This document shows, piece after piece, positions 35,601 through 38,600 of a DNA stretch of 64,000 nucleotides; position 1 is the stretch's first letter; each line of letters starts with the position of its first letter. Source of the DNA: Bactericera cockerelli (lineage: Eukaryota; Arthropoda; Insecta; Hemiptera; Triozidae); the NCBI GenBank assembly GCA_024516035.1, contig CM044964.1:2057784-2121783 (forward strand), written 5' to 3'. Under the pieces are notes generated by a model. The model ran no database searches, was not told the DNA's origin, and saw only the letters and a program-made list of their open reading frames with translations. The translations under genes and the position numbers were made by a program.

Positions 35601-38600
35601 GTCGCCACCACCACCGGCTGTTCTTCTGGGGTGAGTTGGAATGGGATTGATTTGTTCTTCTGGGGTGAGTTGGAATGGGATTGATTTGTTCTTCTGGGGT
35701 GAGTTGGAATGGAATTGATTTGTTTGGTTGTGTACTCGTAAAAATGTATCGGTCATTGAAAAAATAAAAGAAAAAACAAATACCATTTAATAGCTACCAT
35801 AAGACATTTTTTTTTTTTTTTTAACAATTGACAAATTTTAATAATAATTACTGTAATAAAAAAAATAATAAAAAATATATGATTATTAATAATAAGAAAT
35901 AAAAAAATTGTCTTCAATAATATGAAATCAAGTCTGTTGCCGCAATTGTTCTATTATTATTATTATTATTATTTGCTCTCTCTCTCTCATAAATTAACCC
36001 ATTCTTATTGAGACGAAAAAATTGTAAAAAATATTACAAATTCCAAAATGAAAACAGATCATTAAACGGCACAGTTACCTCAATCAAGACAATGTCTTCC
36101 TTTCAGGATTCACCTAGTCCAATCGCCCTGGAGCCATGCACGGGCAACAGGGCAGCTGTTCTCTCTCTACTCATAAGACTGCCTACCGGGGGAGATCCCT
36201 ACACACCCAGCGGTCAATCAGGTGAGTTATTCAACCCATCCTATCCTAACCTAATAGAGCAGCTGTTCTCTCTCTACTCATAAGACTGCCTACCGGGGGA
36301 GATCCCTACACACCCAGCGGTCAATCTGGTGAGTTATTCAACCCATCCACCTGACCTATCCTAACCTAGCCTAATAGAGCAGCTGTGCTCTCTCTACTCA
36401 TAAGACTGCCTACCGGGGGAGATCCCTACACACCCAGCGGTCAATCTGGTGAGTTATTCAACCCATCCACCTGACCTATCCTAACCTAGCCTAATAGAGC
36501 AGCTGTTCTCTCTCTACTCATAAGACTGCCTACCGGGGGAGATCCCTACACACCCAGCGGTCAATCTGGTGAGTTATTCAACCCATCCACTTGACCTATC
36601 CTACCCTAGCCTAATAGGGCAGCTGTGCTCTCTCTACTCATAAGACTGCCTACCGGGGGAGATCCCTACACACCCAGCGGTCAATCTGGTGAGTTATTCA
36701 ACCCATCCACCTGACCTATCCTAACCTAGCCTAATAGAGCAGCTGTTCTCTCTCTACTCATAAGACTGCCTACCGGGGGAGATCCCTACACACCCAGCGG
36801 TCAATCTGGTGAGTTATTCAACACATCCACCTGACCTATCCTAACCTAGCCTAGCCTAATAGAGCAGATGTTCTCTCTCTACTCATAAGACTGCCTACCG
36901 GGGGAGATCCCTACACACCCAGCGGTCAATCTGGTGAGTTATTCAACCCATCCACTTGACCTATCCTACCCTAGCCTAATAGGGCAGCTGTGCTCTGTCT
37001 ACTCATAAGACTGCCTACCGGGGGAGATCCCTACACACCCAGTGGTCAATCTGGTGAGTTATTCAACCCATCCACTTGACCTATCCTACCCTAGCCTAAT
37101 AGGGCAGCTGTGCTCTCTCTACTCATAAGACTGCCTACCGGGGGAGATCCCTACACACCCAGCGGTCAATCTGGTGAGTTATTCAACCCATCCACCTGAC
37201 CTATCCTAACCTAGCCTAATAGAGCAGCTGTTCTCTCTCTACTCATAAGACTGCCTACCGGGGGAGATCCCTACACACCCAGCGGTCAATCCGGTGAGTT
37301 ATTCAACCCATCCACCTGACCTATCCTAACCTAATAGAGCAGCTGTTCTCTCACTACTCATAAGACTGCCTACCGGGGGAGATCCCTACACACCCAGCGG
37401 TCAATCTGGTGAGTTATTCAACACATCCACCTGACCTATCCTAACCTAGCCTAGCCTAATAGAGCAGATGTTCTCTCTCTACTCATGAGACTGCCTACCG
37501 GGGGAGATCCCTACACACCCAGCGGTCAATCTGGTGAGTTATTCAACCCATCCACCTGACCTATCCTACCCTAATCCAGTGTAGTTAACCTAACCTAATA
37601 GAGCAGCCGTTCTCTCTCTACTCATAAGACTGACTACCGGGGGAGATCCCTACACACCCAGCGGTCAATCCGGTGAGTTATTCAACCCTTCCACCTGACC
37701 TATCCTAACCTAGCCTAATAGAGCAGCTGTGCTCTCTCTACTTATAAGACTGCCTACCGGGGTGATCCCTACACACCCAGCCGTCAATCCGGTGAGTTAT
37801 TCAACCCATCCACCTGACCTAACTTACCCTTCCTGGGTAGGAATTTTTCTTCTCCATACTTGGATGGTCGGGGTCCCATCATACCTCGTGAGGAAAAACG
37901 AGTAGGGGTCCAATCATACCTCGTGAGGAAAAACGAGTAGCTCATGTGAGCAGCGCCCAATTGTAGAATTATGAACAAAAATAAGGACTTTTTTCTTTCT
38001 TGTATTAAAATATTCAAGGAAAGGGAAAAGTCCTATAATTCTGCACTATAATTGTGATATAGTAACACAAAGAAACACATTTATTTATTCATGTTTTCTT
38101 AGAAGCTTTTATCATTAGCTTAGGAAAAGAACCATTGTAAAAATCCAAAATTGTTAATAAATAAAATAAAAAAGTTGTCACATTTGTGTTAATCACTTTC
38201 GTGGTATCAGAATTACTCAAACTCGCTTAACTATATCTACGCTGAAACCGGGACTTGAACCACCGACCTCCAGGTTACAAGTCCGCCGCCTTATCAATCC
38301 AGCAACTGAGCTCGGTGATTGTTAATTTTTTTTTTTTTTAAACAGAGTCCTTGGGGACTAAATTTATTAATACTATCTAGTTCTTAAAACTAATAAGTAT
38401 TTTTATTCTAATCTTAAACTACTAACGTAAATTAAAATAACTTATGGACATAAGCAGACTCGGCTGTTGGGTGGTTACCAGAGGAAAGTACCTAATTAAT
38501 TAGTTCATGTGGTTTTATCCGCTTCAAACGTCTGGTGAGGTCTTCAATCCTAATAAGATGGACGGTCTCGGGATTGGGGTGCTCTTTTGATGACTCGAGG

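Noticed and set aside
36139..37800. CRISPR-like regular repeat array
   Set aside because: Units are directly adjacent copies of a coding exon end plus donor; there are no spacers and no cas genes.
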